The translations under genes and the position numbers were made by a program. The notes beneath the pieces are model-generated. The model saw only the letters and a program-made list of their open reading frames with translations, did not search any database and was not told the DNA's origin. DNA of 51,128 nucleotides from Verrucomicrobiota bacterium JB023 (lineage in GTDB: Bacteria; Verrucomicrobiota; Verrucomicrobiia; Verrucomicrobiales; Akkermansiaceae), in assembly GCA_030673895.1 (NCBI GenBank), contig JAUTCR010000046.1, forward strand, positions 1 to 51,128, read 5' to 3'. Of the stretch, positions 32,985 to 41,759 are shown piece by piece (within the stretch, counting starts at the first letter, position 1; the number at the start of each line of letters is the position of its first letter).

Positions 32985-35384
32985 ATGAGAATTCGCTCCC
33001 TCATCCTTGTCTTAATCTCCCTTTCGTTCACCGCGCTGGTGACCATCGGGACTTGGGCCCTCCTGCAAGCCAATGACCTTCACGACGAGCTGGTCCGGGA
33101 AAACGCGAAGATTCTCCGGGCGGAGAGCCAGGCTCGCCAAGCTCAAGCGCTTTTCAAGGAGCAGGTTCAGGAATGGAAGAACGTCCTCCTGCGCGGTCAT
33201 CGCACGGAGGATTTCGAGCGCTATTGGACAAGCTTTGAGGAGAAGGAGAGCAGGACCCGGGAGCTAATCAGCAAATTACTTGGAAATCTCACCGAGGGCT
33301 CGGAGGCAGAGGAGTTGGTGGAGGAATTCGCCTCCCAGCACCTCGCGCTGGGAAAATCTTATCGGGAGGCGGTCGAGCTTTTCCAAAGCAACGGGTATGA
33401 TCATCGGGCGACGGATGGTTTGGTCAGGGGGCAAGATCGAGCCCCGACCGAGCTGTTTGATCGGATCGTTCAGAAATTGGAGAGCGATATCACCAACGCG
33501 AACGTTCTTGCGGCAGTCAGGGAGCGGGAGAATCAGAAAAGAGTCTTCGCAGCCGCGCTGGCCGCGACGGCGCTCGCTTTCTTCATCCTCGCCTACGCGT
33601 TGCATCGCTGGGTTTCTCGCCCGGTATCGACTGCGACGGAGCAGGCCAAGGCGATCGCCGGCGGGGAGTTTCGCCGATTTGAGATTTCGGGAGGGGCCTC
33701 CGATGTGCGGGCCCTGCAAGAGGCGCTGAATGTGATGTCCGGCCGCCTGGAGGATTCCTCGCGTGAGCAAGAGCAGCTCAATAGGGAGCTGAGAAGCGCA
33801 CGGGATGAGGCCTTGGAGGCCTCGGTGGTGAAGTCGCAATTCCTTGCCAATATCTCCCATGAGATGAGGAATCCGCTCAATAGCATCATTAGTATGTCGA
33901 GCCTAATCAGCCGCACCCAGCTGACTAGCGAGCAGAAGAGCATGGCGCAGATCGTCCGGTCCGCTGGCGAGACCTTGCGTGCGGTCATCAATGACGTTCT
34001 CGATTTCTCAAAAATCGAAGCGAACAAGATCGAGATTTGTGAGGAGCCCTGTGTGTTAGAGCATCTTCTTGAGGAGTGCATCCAGATCGTTGCCATGAGG
34101 GTGGATTCCAGCAAGGTGGCTCTGGGTTTACTCATTGATGATGAGGTGCCAACGGGAGTGATGGTCGACCCGCTGCGCCTCAAGCAAATGATTGTTAATC
34201 TCTTGTCGAACGCAGCGAAATTCACCGAGAAGGGTGAAATTGTCCTGAAGGCGGGTCGGGAGAGCACGGAGGGCGATCGGGTGGTGCTGAACCTCGAAGT
34301 GCAAGATACAGGCATCGGAATTCCCAAGGAGAAGCTGGGGACGGTATTCGAGGCCTTTTGTCAGGCGGATGGGTCGACAACAAAGCAGTTTGGCGGAACG
34401 GGGCTGGGGCTGACCATTACCCGCGAACTCGCCGAGCTGATGGGAGGGGCGGTGGCCGTAACCTCCTCGGAGGGTGTGGGCACGTGCTTCACGATCGAGC
34501 TGCCCGTGACTCCTTGTGAGGTGCGAATTGAGCAAGATAGCGAAGTGGTTGCGATGCTGCGCGGGCGTTCGGGCCTCGTCATTGACCGGCATCACCTCAA
34601 TTGCGAAGTGGTGAGAAGGAAACTGGCGACGTATGGGGCTCATATCGAGTGTTGCGCCACGCTGGCCGAGGCTCGTCAAATTCTCGCCAAGGAGAAGGAC
34701 CTCGATCTTCTTTTTATTGATGATGATTACCCGGAGCTGGATGGAGTGGCCTTTGCCAAGAGCATCAAGGCGGAGCGGGGGAGCATGAGTCCGGCGATGA
34801 TTGTCCTCGCTTCTTATGAACGGGCTCTTCAAATCCAAGACCAGAAGGACTCCCAATTCGATGCCATCCTGACCAAGCCCCTAACCGGCCAAGCTATCGT
34901 GAGCGGGTTGGCGCGGATTCAATTCGCCGACCATCGTCTGGATGACTTCATCCAGGTAAAGAAAGATGAGGAGGCTGCGCAAACTGAGGAAGAGGCTGGC
35001 GGGGGTCGCCGGGTCCTGATTGTCGATGACGATCCGAAAAATCGGAAAGCGATGAAAATGCTCCTCCGCTTTGAGGGAGTCGCGAGCACGGCGGTCAATA
35101 ATGGGGCGGAAGCCGTAGCGGAGGTGGAGAAGGGGGACTACGACTTCGTGCTGATGGATTGCTCAATGCCGGTGATGGACGGCTATGAGGCAACGCGACG
35201 AATCCGGGAGAAGACGCTCAACAGGCAGCCTCAAATTATTGGCCTCACCGGGCATGTCTCCGGCGAAGTTCAGTCTGCCTGTCTGAAGGCCGGAATGAAC
35301 CGATACATTGCCAAACCTTTCGAGCCCGAGGAATTACTCGCCCTGCTCAAGGAGCCTGCTGAGGCTACGGAGCCAATCTTTTAA
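32985..35384 (+). CDS. Membrane-bound hybrid histidine kinase with two receiver domains
   Basis: A 799-residue sensor kinase. TM1 (about 5-27) and TM2 (about 187-207) bracket a ~160-residue helical periplasmic sensor. A HAMP linker (about 205-260) and coiled coil lead to HisKA (ISHEMRNPLNS, His292), then HATPase_c ([26 protein letters not shown]). REC1 (about 525-640) has the phosphoacceptor IDDDYPELDG and a TKP lysine but its acid pair reads VIDRHH, so it may bind Mg weakly. REC2 (about 670-795) is canonical: LIVDDDPKN, LMDCSMPVMDG, AKPF. No response regulator or HPt is adjacent. The signal is unknown. It precedes the C25-like gene by 86 bases. Confidence 0.94.
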   Translation: MRIRSLILVLISLSFTALVTIGTWALLQANDLHDELVRENAKILRAESQARQAQALFKEQVQEWKNVLLRGHRTEDFERYWTSFEEKESRTRELISKLLGNLTEGSEAEELVEEFASQHLALGKSYREAVELFQSNGYDHRATDGLVRGQDRAPTELFDRIVQKLESDITNANVLAAVRERENQKRVFAAALAATALAFFILAYALHRWVSRPVSTATEQAKAIAGGEFRRFEISGGASDVRALQEALNVMSGRLEDSSREQEQLNRELRSARDEALEASVVKSQFLANISHEMRNPLNSIISMSSLISRTQLTSEQKSMAQIVRSAGETLRAVINDVLDFSKIEANKIEICEEPCVLEHLLEECIQIVAMRVDSSKVALGLLIDDEVPTGVMVDPLRLKQMIVNLLSNAAKFTEKGEIVLKAGRESTEGDRVVLNLEVQDTGIGIPKEKLGTVFEAFCQADGSTTKQFGGTGLGLTITRELAELMGGAVAVTSSEGVGTCFTIELPVTPCEVRIEQDSEVVAMLRGRSGLVIDRHHLNCEVVRRKLATYGAHIECCATLAEARQILAKEKDLDLLFIDDDYPELDGVAFAKSIKAERGSMSPAMIVLASYERALQIQDQKDSQFDAILTKPLTGQAIVSGLARIQFADHRLDDFIQVKKDEEAAQTEEEAGGGRRVLIVDDDPKNRKAMKMLLRFEGVASTAVNNGAEAVAEVEKGDYDFVLMDCSMPVMDGYEATRRIREKTLNRQPQIIGLTGHVSGEVQSACLKAGMNRYIAKPFEPEELLALLKEPAEATEPIF

Positions 35385-35470
35385 AAGGCGAACTCCCAGG
35401 TTTGAGATTGAGAGACTTCTTCCTCCTTGCATTCGGGCGATGCGAAGACGATGGGTGGGGACCCAATAGG

Positions 35471-37837
35471 ATGACCACCATCAGATCTCTTCCCTCCCTA
35501 CTTTGCGGCGGCATTCTCACGCTGACGCCAATCCCCGCGATTGCTGTGCACAATCTGCTCGAGGTGGATGTGGAAGTGGATGCCGAGGAGCCGTCCTTGG
35601 CCTTCAGCTGGTTCTTGAATCATCGGGAGCCTGAAAGCGTGGAAATCTCCCGGCGTCCGCAGGGCGAGGTCGGGGCGTCAACCTGGGAGTTGAAAGGAAC
35701 CTTCGACTCGACGACGACCACTTGGAGCGATGCGGCGGTCGAAGCGGGTGAGATTTATGAATACAAGTTCTTCCTCCCTGCGGCCAACGGTGAGGCTGAG
35801 ACGGCGGCCTACTTGAGTTGTGGTATCGAAGCGCCATTGGTCGACGATCGAGGCAGGATTCTTCTTATCGTCGAAGAGGGCTTGGCGACCGAGCTGGCTG
35901 CCGAGCTGGGCCGCTTCGAGATGGATTTGGTCGGGGATGGCTGGACGGTCGAGCGACTAGATTCCCCGCGAGATGGGGAGGGGGAAGCCTCTGCGCTCCG
36001 AGCTGCCATCCAGAGCCGGCAGGACGAAGCCCCGCTGTCTTCCTTGCTTCTGTTAGGCAATCTGCCGGTGGAGACCAGTGGCTTGATTGCCCCCGATCAG
36101 CACGAGCCTTATGAGCAGGCCACCGACCTCTACTATGCGGACCTCGATGGACAGTGGCAGGATGTGCGTTCCACCTCGGGAAGCGGTCGGAACTACTATC
36201 CGGGGGATGGGCATCTGGATGAGGTCATCGTGCCGGGGCCCAATCACCGCATCGAGCTACCAGTTGGGCGAGTTGACTTCTCGGGCATGCCGGCTTGGCC
36301 GCTTGATGAGGTCGCCTTGATGCGACGCTACCTGACGAAGAATCACAACTTCCGGCATCTTCACCATGCGGTTCCCCGGCGAGGCTACTACACCAGCATG
36401 GCCTTCGATGATAGTCCGGTGGAGGCGGCCGCTGTCGTTGCGATGTTAGGGCGGGAGAATTGCGTCGAAGCTTACGATGACCAGACCGAGCAATCGCAGC
36501 CCTTTCTCTGGGGCATCGCGGGACGGGATTGGAATGGTGAAAACTATCCGTCCTATCGCTTCAAGTCCCACTTCACGGTGAATTTCGCGAGTGGCAAGCA
36601 GGCTTGGAGCTGGGAGAATAATCAGATGCGGGCGATGCTCGCGATGCCCTGGTATGGCTTGACCTGCGGCTGGGGTGTCCGGCCGAACTGGTTTTTCCAT
36701 CACATGGGGATGGGTGCGCCGATAGGCGAGAGCTTTCTCCGCACCGTGAACAATAACGACAATGGCACCGCGTCACCCGGTTTCGACTACCTGCCGGTGG
36801 ATGACTTCGATGGTTGGCTTGACGGCTACGTTCATATCAATCTGATGGGGGATCCGACCTTGCGACTTCATCCTATCGCTCCCGCGAGTGACTTGGCCGC
36901 GGCCCCGGATGAGGATGGTGTTTCCTTGCAATGGGAGGCTTCTCCGGACGGGGAGGTTATCGGGTATCACATCTACTCCTCGCCTGAGAGACTGGGACCC
37001 TACGTTCGTCTAACCGATTCCCCCCAGGCAGAGACCGTCTTCCGGGATGAGCCTGCGGATGCGGAGACGACCTACTATATGGTTCGTCCGGTCAAGCTGG
37101 AGGCATCCCATACGGGAACTTATTACAATGCCGGGCAGGGTGTCTTTGCGCGGGTGGAGGCGGGTGCTGCCAACGTCCGGCCCCAGGCCGGGGATGAAGT
37201 CTTGACTGTCGATGCGGGTGGGATGGCTACCCTCACGCTGCCTATGCCAGAAGGAGGGATGGCCTCCCTGGAGCATCCCCCCAGCCATGGTGAAATTGTG
37301 GAGAGTGAGGGAATTCTAACCTACTATCCTGATGAAGGGTTTGAGGGCGAGGAGCGCTTGGGTTTCTCAGTGTGGGACGGCTTGGCCAAATCCTCCGGGA
37401 CCTTGACCTTGCAAGTTGGAGAGACACCCTTCTCTATTTGGCAGTCGACCATCGACTGGCAGGATCGGGATTCCTCTCCTTTTGCCGATCCGAATGGGAA
37501 TGGTCTGGTCAATCTTTTGGAGTTTCACCTCGGGCGTGATCCCCTGGCTACCGATGCGCCGCTCTTCTCCCGCCGCGCGTTCACCGGGGAAGAAGGAGGC
37601 TCCGAGTTTGTCCTCGAGTTCCGCCGTCGCCAGAATTCGCCATCGCTGGTCATTGAGATAGCGGAAGGTGATTTAGCGGATTGGCAAACACTGGATCCGA
37701 GCGATCCGGATTTCTCTGAAGAAGTCATTGGGCCGGATCCCGCAGGCGACGGGTCAGTGGAAGACGTCAGGCTGACAATCCACCGCACCTCGCAGAAGCC
37801 GTCCTGCTACCTCCGCTTCCGCGTGGGCGGAGACTGA
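35471..37837 (+). CDS. Large secreted C25 (gingipain)-like protein
   Basis: A 788-residue protein from the ATG at 35471, chosen because it opens with the signal peptide TIRSLPSLLCGGILTLTPIPAIA; a TTG at 35402 is less likely. The middle resembles a peptidase C25 domain: DLYYADLDGQWQD, LPVGRVDF and HINLMGDPTLRLHP are typical landmarks. The catalytic His and Cys of gingipains are not evident to me, so it may be inactive. It is followed by a fibronectin-like segment (about 465-560), an Ig/cadherin-like region, and a C-terminal tail with DPNGNGLVNLLEFHLGRDPL, a calcium-loop-like motif common in Verrucomicrobiota surface proteins. It has no PEP-CTERM or LPXTG. Confidence 0.7.
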   Translation: MTTIRSLPSLLCGGILTLTPIPAIAVHNLLEVDVEVDAEEPSLAFSWFLNHREPESVEISRRPQGEVGASTWELKGTFDSTTTTWSDAAVEAGEIYEYKFFLPAANGEAETAAYLSCGIEAPLVDDRGRILLIVEEGLATELAAELGRFEMDLVGDGWTVERLDSPRDGEGEASALRAAIQSRQDEAPLSSLLLLGNLPVETSGLIAPDQHEPYEQATDLYYADLDGQWQDVRSTSGSGRNYYPGDGHLDEVIVPGPNHRIELPVGRVDFSGMPAWPLDEVALMRRYLTKNHNFRHLHHAVPRRGYYTSMAFDDSPVEAAAVVAMLGRENCVEAYDDQTEQSQPFLWGIAGRDWNGENYPSYRFKSHFTVNFASGKQAWSWENNQMRAMLAMPWYGLTCGWGVRPNWFFHHMGMGAPIGESFLRTVNNNDNGTASPGFDYLPVDDFDGWLDGYVHINLMGDPTLRLHPIAPASDLAAAPDEDGVSLQWEASPDGEVIGYHIYSSPERLGPYVRLTDSPQAETVFRDEPADAETTYYMVRPVKLEASHTGTYYNAGQGVFARVEAGAANVRPQAGDEVLTVDAGGMATLTLPMPEGGMASLEHPPSHGEIVESEGILTYYPDEGFEGEERLGFSVWDGLAKSSGTLTLQVGETPFSIWQSTIDWQDRDSSPFADPNGNGLVNLLEFHLGRDPLATDAPLFSRRAFTGEEGGSEFVLEFRRRQNSPSLVIEIAEGDLADWQTLDPSDPDFSEEVIGPDPAGDGSVEDVRLTIHRTSQKPSCYLRFRVGGD

Positions 37838-37935
37838 GCTCGCCACCTCGTTATCGGTATCCATCTGCCCAAGTGAAGTTGCTTGCGGCTGGCGATTGTT
37901 CCTTGCCGAGCGATGCCTTCGGTCTAGGCTCTGCC

Positions 37936-39240
37936 ATGGACGATTTGATGGCAGCTCGCGCCACCATGGCTTTCTCCCTGGGCTTCCATATCATCTTTGC
38001 TGCCATCGGGATGACGATGCCCTTCTTCATGTCCGTCTCCCATTGGCTTCATCTCAAGAAAGGGGATCCGGTCTACCTTGAGCTGACCAAGATGTGGATG
38101 CGGGGCGTGGCCATTCTTTTCGCGGTGGGCGCGGTTTCCGGAACGGTCCTTTCCTTTGAGCTGGGGCTCCTGTGGCCCCAATTCATGGAGCATGCCGGAC
38201 CCATTATCGGAATGCCATTTTCTTGGGAAGGAACGGCCTTCTTCATCGAGGCGGTCGCGATTGGACTCTTCCTCTACGGCTGGGGCAGGATGAAGCCCTG
38301 GGTGCATTGGGGCACCGGGCTGGTTGTGGGAATCTCCGGATTTGCCTCTGGAATCTTCGTCGTGGCTGCCAACTCGTGGATGAACTCGCCGACAGGCTTT
38401 GATTGGGAGGACGGGCAGGCGAGCAATATCGATCCGGTGGCCGCGATGTTCAATGATGCCTGGCTTCATCAATCCATCCACATGCAGGTAGCCGCGCTGC
38501 AAGCGGTGGGCTTCGCGGTCGCCGGCGTGCACGCCTTCCTCTATCTGCGTGGGCGGAATGCCAAGCTCAACCTGACTGCCCTTAAGATTGCGATGGCCTT
38601 CGGAGCGGTGGCGGCGCTGGTTCAGCCTCTCGTCGGGCACTTCGCGGGAGAGCGGGTGGCCCATCTTCAGCCGGCCAAGCTGGCTGCCATGGAAGGCCAC
38701 TTCAAGACCACGACCTATGCCCCCTTGACCATCGGAGGTATTCCCGATGAGGAGAGCGAGACGATGTCCTGGGGGCTTGAGATCCCGGGCGCGTTGAGCA
38801 TTCTCGCGCATCGTGATCCGTCGGCCGAGGTGATTGGTCTGGACCAGTTTCCCAAGGATGACTGGCCGAACGTCATGGTGGTGCACCTAGCCTTCCAAGT
38901 GATGGTCGCCATTGGAATGCTGATGGCTGGGCTGGGTTTGCTCTATTTTTGGTTTCTTAAGAAAAAGACGCTGCCCCGGTGGTTCCTCTGGGCCCTTGTG
39001 GCGGCGACCCCATTGGGGATGATTGCCATCGAAGCGGGGTGGATCGTGACCGAGGTCGGTCGGCAGCCTTGGATCATCTACGAGGTTTTTCGCACTGAAG
39101 AGGCGGTGACGCCGATGCCCGGGATGGTCTATCATTTCGTGCTCTTCCTCGTGCTCTATCTTGGTCTGGCCGCTGTGACCACCTGGCTCTTCTGGCGCCA
39201 GATTCAAAACACGCAACAGAAGCTCGAAAGCCATGGTTGA
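37936..39240 (+). CDS. cydA: Cytochrome bd ubiquinol oxidase subunit I
   Basis: CydA is the haem-carrying subunit of the high-affinity terminal oxidase in the cytoplasmic membrane. The ATG at 37936 gives MDDLMAARATMAFSLGFHIIF, the canonical opening with haem ligand His18. WMRGVAILFAVGAVSGTVLSFELG and GRQPW are intact, and nine membrane segments are recognisable. The Q-loop is short, as in the CioA/cyanide-insensitive subgroup (434 residues total). cydB follows with an 8-base overlap, so the pair is translationally coupled. cydX and cydDC are absent from the window. Confidence 0.96.
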   Translation: MDDLMAARATMAFSLGFHIIFAAIGMTMPFFMSVSHWLHLKKGDPVYLELTKMWMRGVAILFAVGAVSGTVLSFELGLLWPQFMEHAGPIIGMPFSWEGTAFFIEAVAIGLFLYGWGRMKPWVHWGTGLVVGISGFASGIFVVAANSWMNSPTGFDWEDGQASNIDPVAAMFNDAWLHQSIHMQVAALQAVGFAVAGVHAFLYLRGRNAKLNLTALKIAMAFGAVAALVQPLVGHFAGERVAHLQPAKLAAMEGHFKTTTYAPLTIGGIPDEESETMSWGLEIPGALSILAHRDPSAEVIGLDQFPKDDWPNVMVVHLAFQVMVAIGMLMAGLGLLYFWFLKKKTLPRWFLWALVAATPLGMIAIEAGWIVTEVGRQPWIIYEVFRTEEAVTPMPGMVYHFVLFLVLYLGLAAVTTWLFWRQIQNTQQKLESHG

Positions 39241-40255
39241 AGCCCTCGTCTTTTTCATCGCCGCCTCGCTCCTGCTCTACATTCTCCTCGGAGGCTCAGA
39301 CTTCGGAGCAGGCATTCTCGAGCTGATCCCCGCCAAGGATCGACGGGAGAAGCAGAAGCACACCATCAACCGGGCAATGGGCCCGGTGTGGGAAGCCAAT
39401 CACATTTGGCTGATTCTGATCGTGGTGATTCTCTTCATGGGGTTCCCTCCTGTCTTCACAAAGCTGATGGTGGCGCTGCATATCCCGATGATTGCCTTGT
39501 TGGTGGGGATCGTTGTGCGGGGCACGGTTTTCACCTTCCGGCACTATGATGCTATCCAGGAGCCGGTCAGTCAGCGTGCCTACACGTGGTTGTTCGGCCT
39601 CTCGAGTCTGTGGAGTTCATACTGGCTGGGTGTGATTGCCGCCAGCTTGACGCGGGGGACGATTCCCGTTCGAGCGGAAGCCTTTCAGGAAGCCTATCTC
39701 GATCCGTGGCTTGGCTGGTATCCGGCCAGCGTCGGTCTCTTCGTGTCCGGCATCTTCTGTTTCTTGGCCAGTGTGTTCCTGATTGGGGAGAGTCGGGATG
39801 ACGAGCGTTTGCAGGAGCACTTCCGCCATCGGGCGGCAGCCTTCAATGTGGCGATCATCTTCTTGGGCGCTTTGGTATTCTTTGCCTCGTTAGGCGAGCA
39901 GCGAAGTCTGGCCACCGAGTTCATTGGCCATCCCCTTGCCCTTGCTGCCATGATCGTTGCGACCGTTCTCTTCGTCGCATTGTGGGTCTCGATGTCGCGC
40001 GAGAAGGTGATGTTGACCCGTATTGTCGCCAGCGGACAGGTGGTCCTTATCCTCTTCGGCTGGTGGATCATCTATCGGCCCAATGCGATTATCACCACGG
40101 AAGGGGCTTTGACCTTCTACGATGCGGCCGCGCCCGAGGCGACTCTACGGCAGCTGCTCATCGCGCTGGTGGTGGGGAGTTTGTTGATTTTTCCGAGCCT
40201 GATCTTTCTTCTCCGGGTCTTCAAGTTCACTGGCTCGTCGGAGGAATCGGAGTAA
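39233..40255 (+). CDS. cydB: Cytochrome bd ubiquinol oxidase subunit II
   Basis: A 340-residue partner of CydA with eight or nine membrane segments. LLYILLGGSDFGAGILEL is the classic CydB opening, and GPVWEANHIWLILIVVILF is its conserved first loop region. It starts 8 bases before the end of cydA. Its last 29 bases overlap the 3' end of the convergent SDR gene. Confidence 0.95.
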   Translation: MVEALVFFIAASLLLYILLGGSDFGAGILELIPAKDRREKQKHTINRAMGPVWEANHIWLILIVVILFMGFPPVFTKLMVALHIPMIALLVGIVVRGTVFTFRHYDAIQEPVSQRAYTWLFGLSSLWSSYWLGVIAASLTRGTIPVRAEAFQEAYLDPWLGWYPASVGLFVSGIFCFLASVFLIGESRDDERLQEHFRHRAAAFNVAIIFLGALVFFASLGEQRSLATEFIGHPLALAAMIVATVLFVALWVSMSREKVMLTRIVASGQVVLILFGWWIIYRPNAIITTEGALTFYDAAAPEATLRQLLIALVVGSLLIFPSLIFLLRVFKFTGSSEESE

Positions 40256-41699
40256 GGGCACGGCTGTCGTTCCCTGCTGCCAGCCGCTTCGCCATGCCGG
40301 GGAAGAGAATCCAGTGCGCGGGGAGAACGGAGAACCAGTAGAGCCTGCCGAAGAGGCCTTGGGGCCGAAAGGTGGCGGTCTGGGTGAGGGTCTCTTTGCC
40401 GACTCGGAACTCGAGCCACGCTTCTCCCGGCAACTTCATCTCCGCATAGAGCATGAGGCGTCCGGCCTCCCGGTCTGCAAGAACGACTCGCCAGAAATCG
40501 AGCGCATCACCAGGCCGGAGTTCGGTATCGTGTCGCCGTCCCCGCCGCAGGCCACTGCCCCCCACGAGGCGATCCAAGGCTCCCCGGATCTTCCAAGCCC
40601 AGTTCATGGAGGGCCAGCCCTTGTCCCCGCCGATAGACAAAACGGCATCAATCACCTCCTCGCGTGGTGCGGTCAAGGGGACGCGCTGGCGGTCGGAATA
40701 GACGCCGTGCTCGGGCACCTTGATGACGTCGAGGAAGCGTGGGTCGAGTCGCCCGGACTTCAGGGAATCCATCCAGCTGGAGGGCACCCGGTTTTGCGCA
40801 ATGCGGGAGAGGGCCCGCTCGACGGCTTGCCGATAACTGAATCGCTCAATGGGGATCGCCTCATGCAAGTCGTCGCCCCGGCAGACCGTCTCATGCTTCA
40901 TCGAGTCGACCAAAGCCTGGGCGAGCGGGAAGCTGGTGGTCGTCATCAGATAGAGCCACCAGGAGGAGAGACGCGGGCTGAGAAAGGGGACGGGGACGAA
41001 CCACCGGTGCAGGCCCCGGACCTCCGCGTATTGGGAGAGCAAGTCGCGGTATCGGAGAACGTCGGGACCGCCAATATCGAAGGTGCGCCCCGCTGTCTCC
41101 GGGAGGTCGAGCAATCCGGCGAGATAATCGATCACGTTACGGATGGCGATAGGCTGGCAGAGGGTATTGACCCAGCGGGGGCAGATCATCACCGGAAGCT
41201 TCTCGGCCAGATCGCGGACGATCTCGAAGGATGCGGAACCGGAACCAACGATGATGGAAGCCCGTAGGACGGTGAGTTCCGCGGTGCCCTTACGAAGCTC
41301 GTCCTCAACGGCAAAGCGGGAGGCGAGATGCTCGGAGAGGGCCTCTTCCTCGGGGATGAGCCCGCTCAAGTAGATGATACGCTGGCATTGGGTGGGCGCG
41401 AGAGCCTCCATGAAGTTGACCGCCACTTGTTGCTCCCTCTTGGCGAAATCTCCCCCGGCGCCCATGGAATGAAGAAAATAGTAGGCCACATCGATGTCCT
41501 CGGGGAACTCTTCGATTGACTCCGGTTGCAGGAAGTCGCCTTCGATGAGTTGAAAGCGATTTCCTTCTTTTTCAAATTCCTCACAAGGGAAGCGGCGCCG
41601 ATCCCTCACCACGGCGGTCACCTGGTGCCCCGCCTCGAGAAGGGCGGGTAGCAGGCGTAGGCCGATGTAGCCATTGGCTCCGGTTAAAAGAAGATGCAT
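40227..41699 (-). CDS. SDR/NAD(P)-binding protein with C-terminal DUF2867 domain (YbjT-like)
   Basis: A 490-residue protein with an N-terminal extended short-chain dehydrogenase-type Rossmann domain (TGANGYIGLRLLPALLEAG, glycine motif at about 7-13), the YYFLHSM active-site region (YxxxH rather than YxxxK), and a C-terminal DUF2867 half (about 340-480). It matches the YbjT-type NAD-dependent epimerase/dehydratase family, of unknown substrate. It ends overlapping cydB by 29 bases and lies 60 bases downstream of the GMC oxidoreductase gene, so it may be last in that operon. Confidence 0.85.
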   Translation of the reverse strand: MHLLLTGANGYIGLRLLPALLEAGHQVTAVVRDRRRFPCEEFEKEGNRFQLIEGDFLQPESIEEFPEDIDVAYYFLHSMGAGGDFAKREQQVAVNFMEALAPTQCQRIIYLSGLIPEEEALSEHLASRFAVEDELRKGTAELTVLRASIIVGSGSASFEIVRDLAEKLPVMICPRWVNTLCQPIAIRNVIDYLAGLLDLPETAGRTFDIGGPDVLRYRDLLSQYAEVRGLHRWFVPVPFLSPRLSSWWLYLMTTTSFPLAQALVDSMKHETVCRGDDLHEAIPIERFSYRQAVERALSRIAQNRVPSSWMDSLKSGRLDPRFLDVIKVPEHGVYSDRQRVPLTAPREEVIDAVLSIGGDKGWPSMNWAWKIRGALDRLVGGSGLRRGRRHDTELRPGDALDFWRVVLADREAGRLMLYAEMKLPGEAWLEFRVGKETLTQTATFRPQGLFGRLYWFSVLPAHWILFPGMAKRLAAGNDSRALTPIPPTSQ

Positions 41700-41759
41700 T
41701 GGCTAAAGGATGAGGGATGAAAGGAAAAACGGCGAGTTCTCATTTTCATCAAACTGCGG

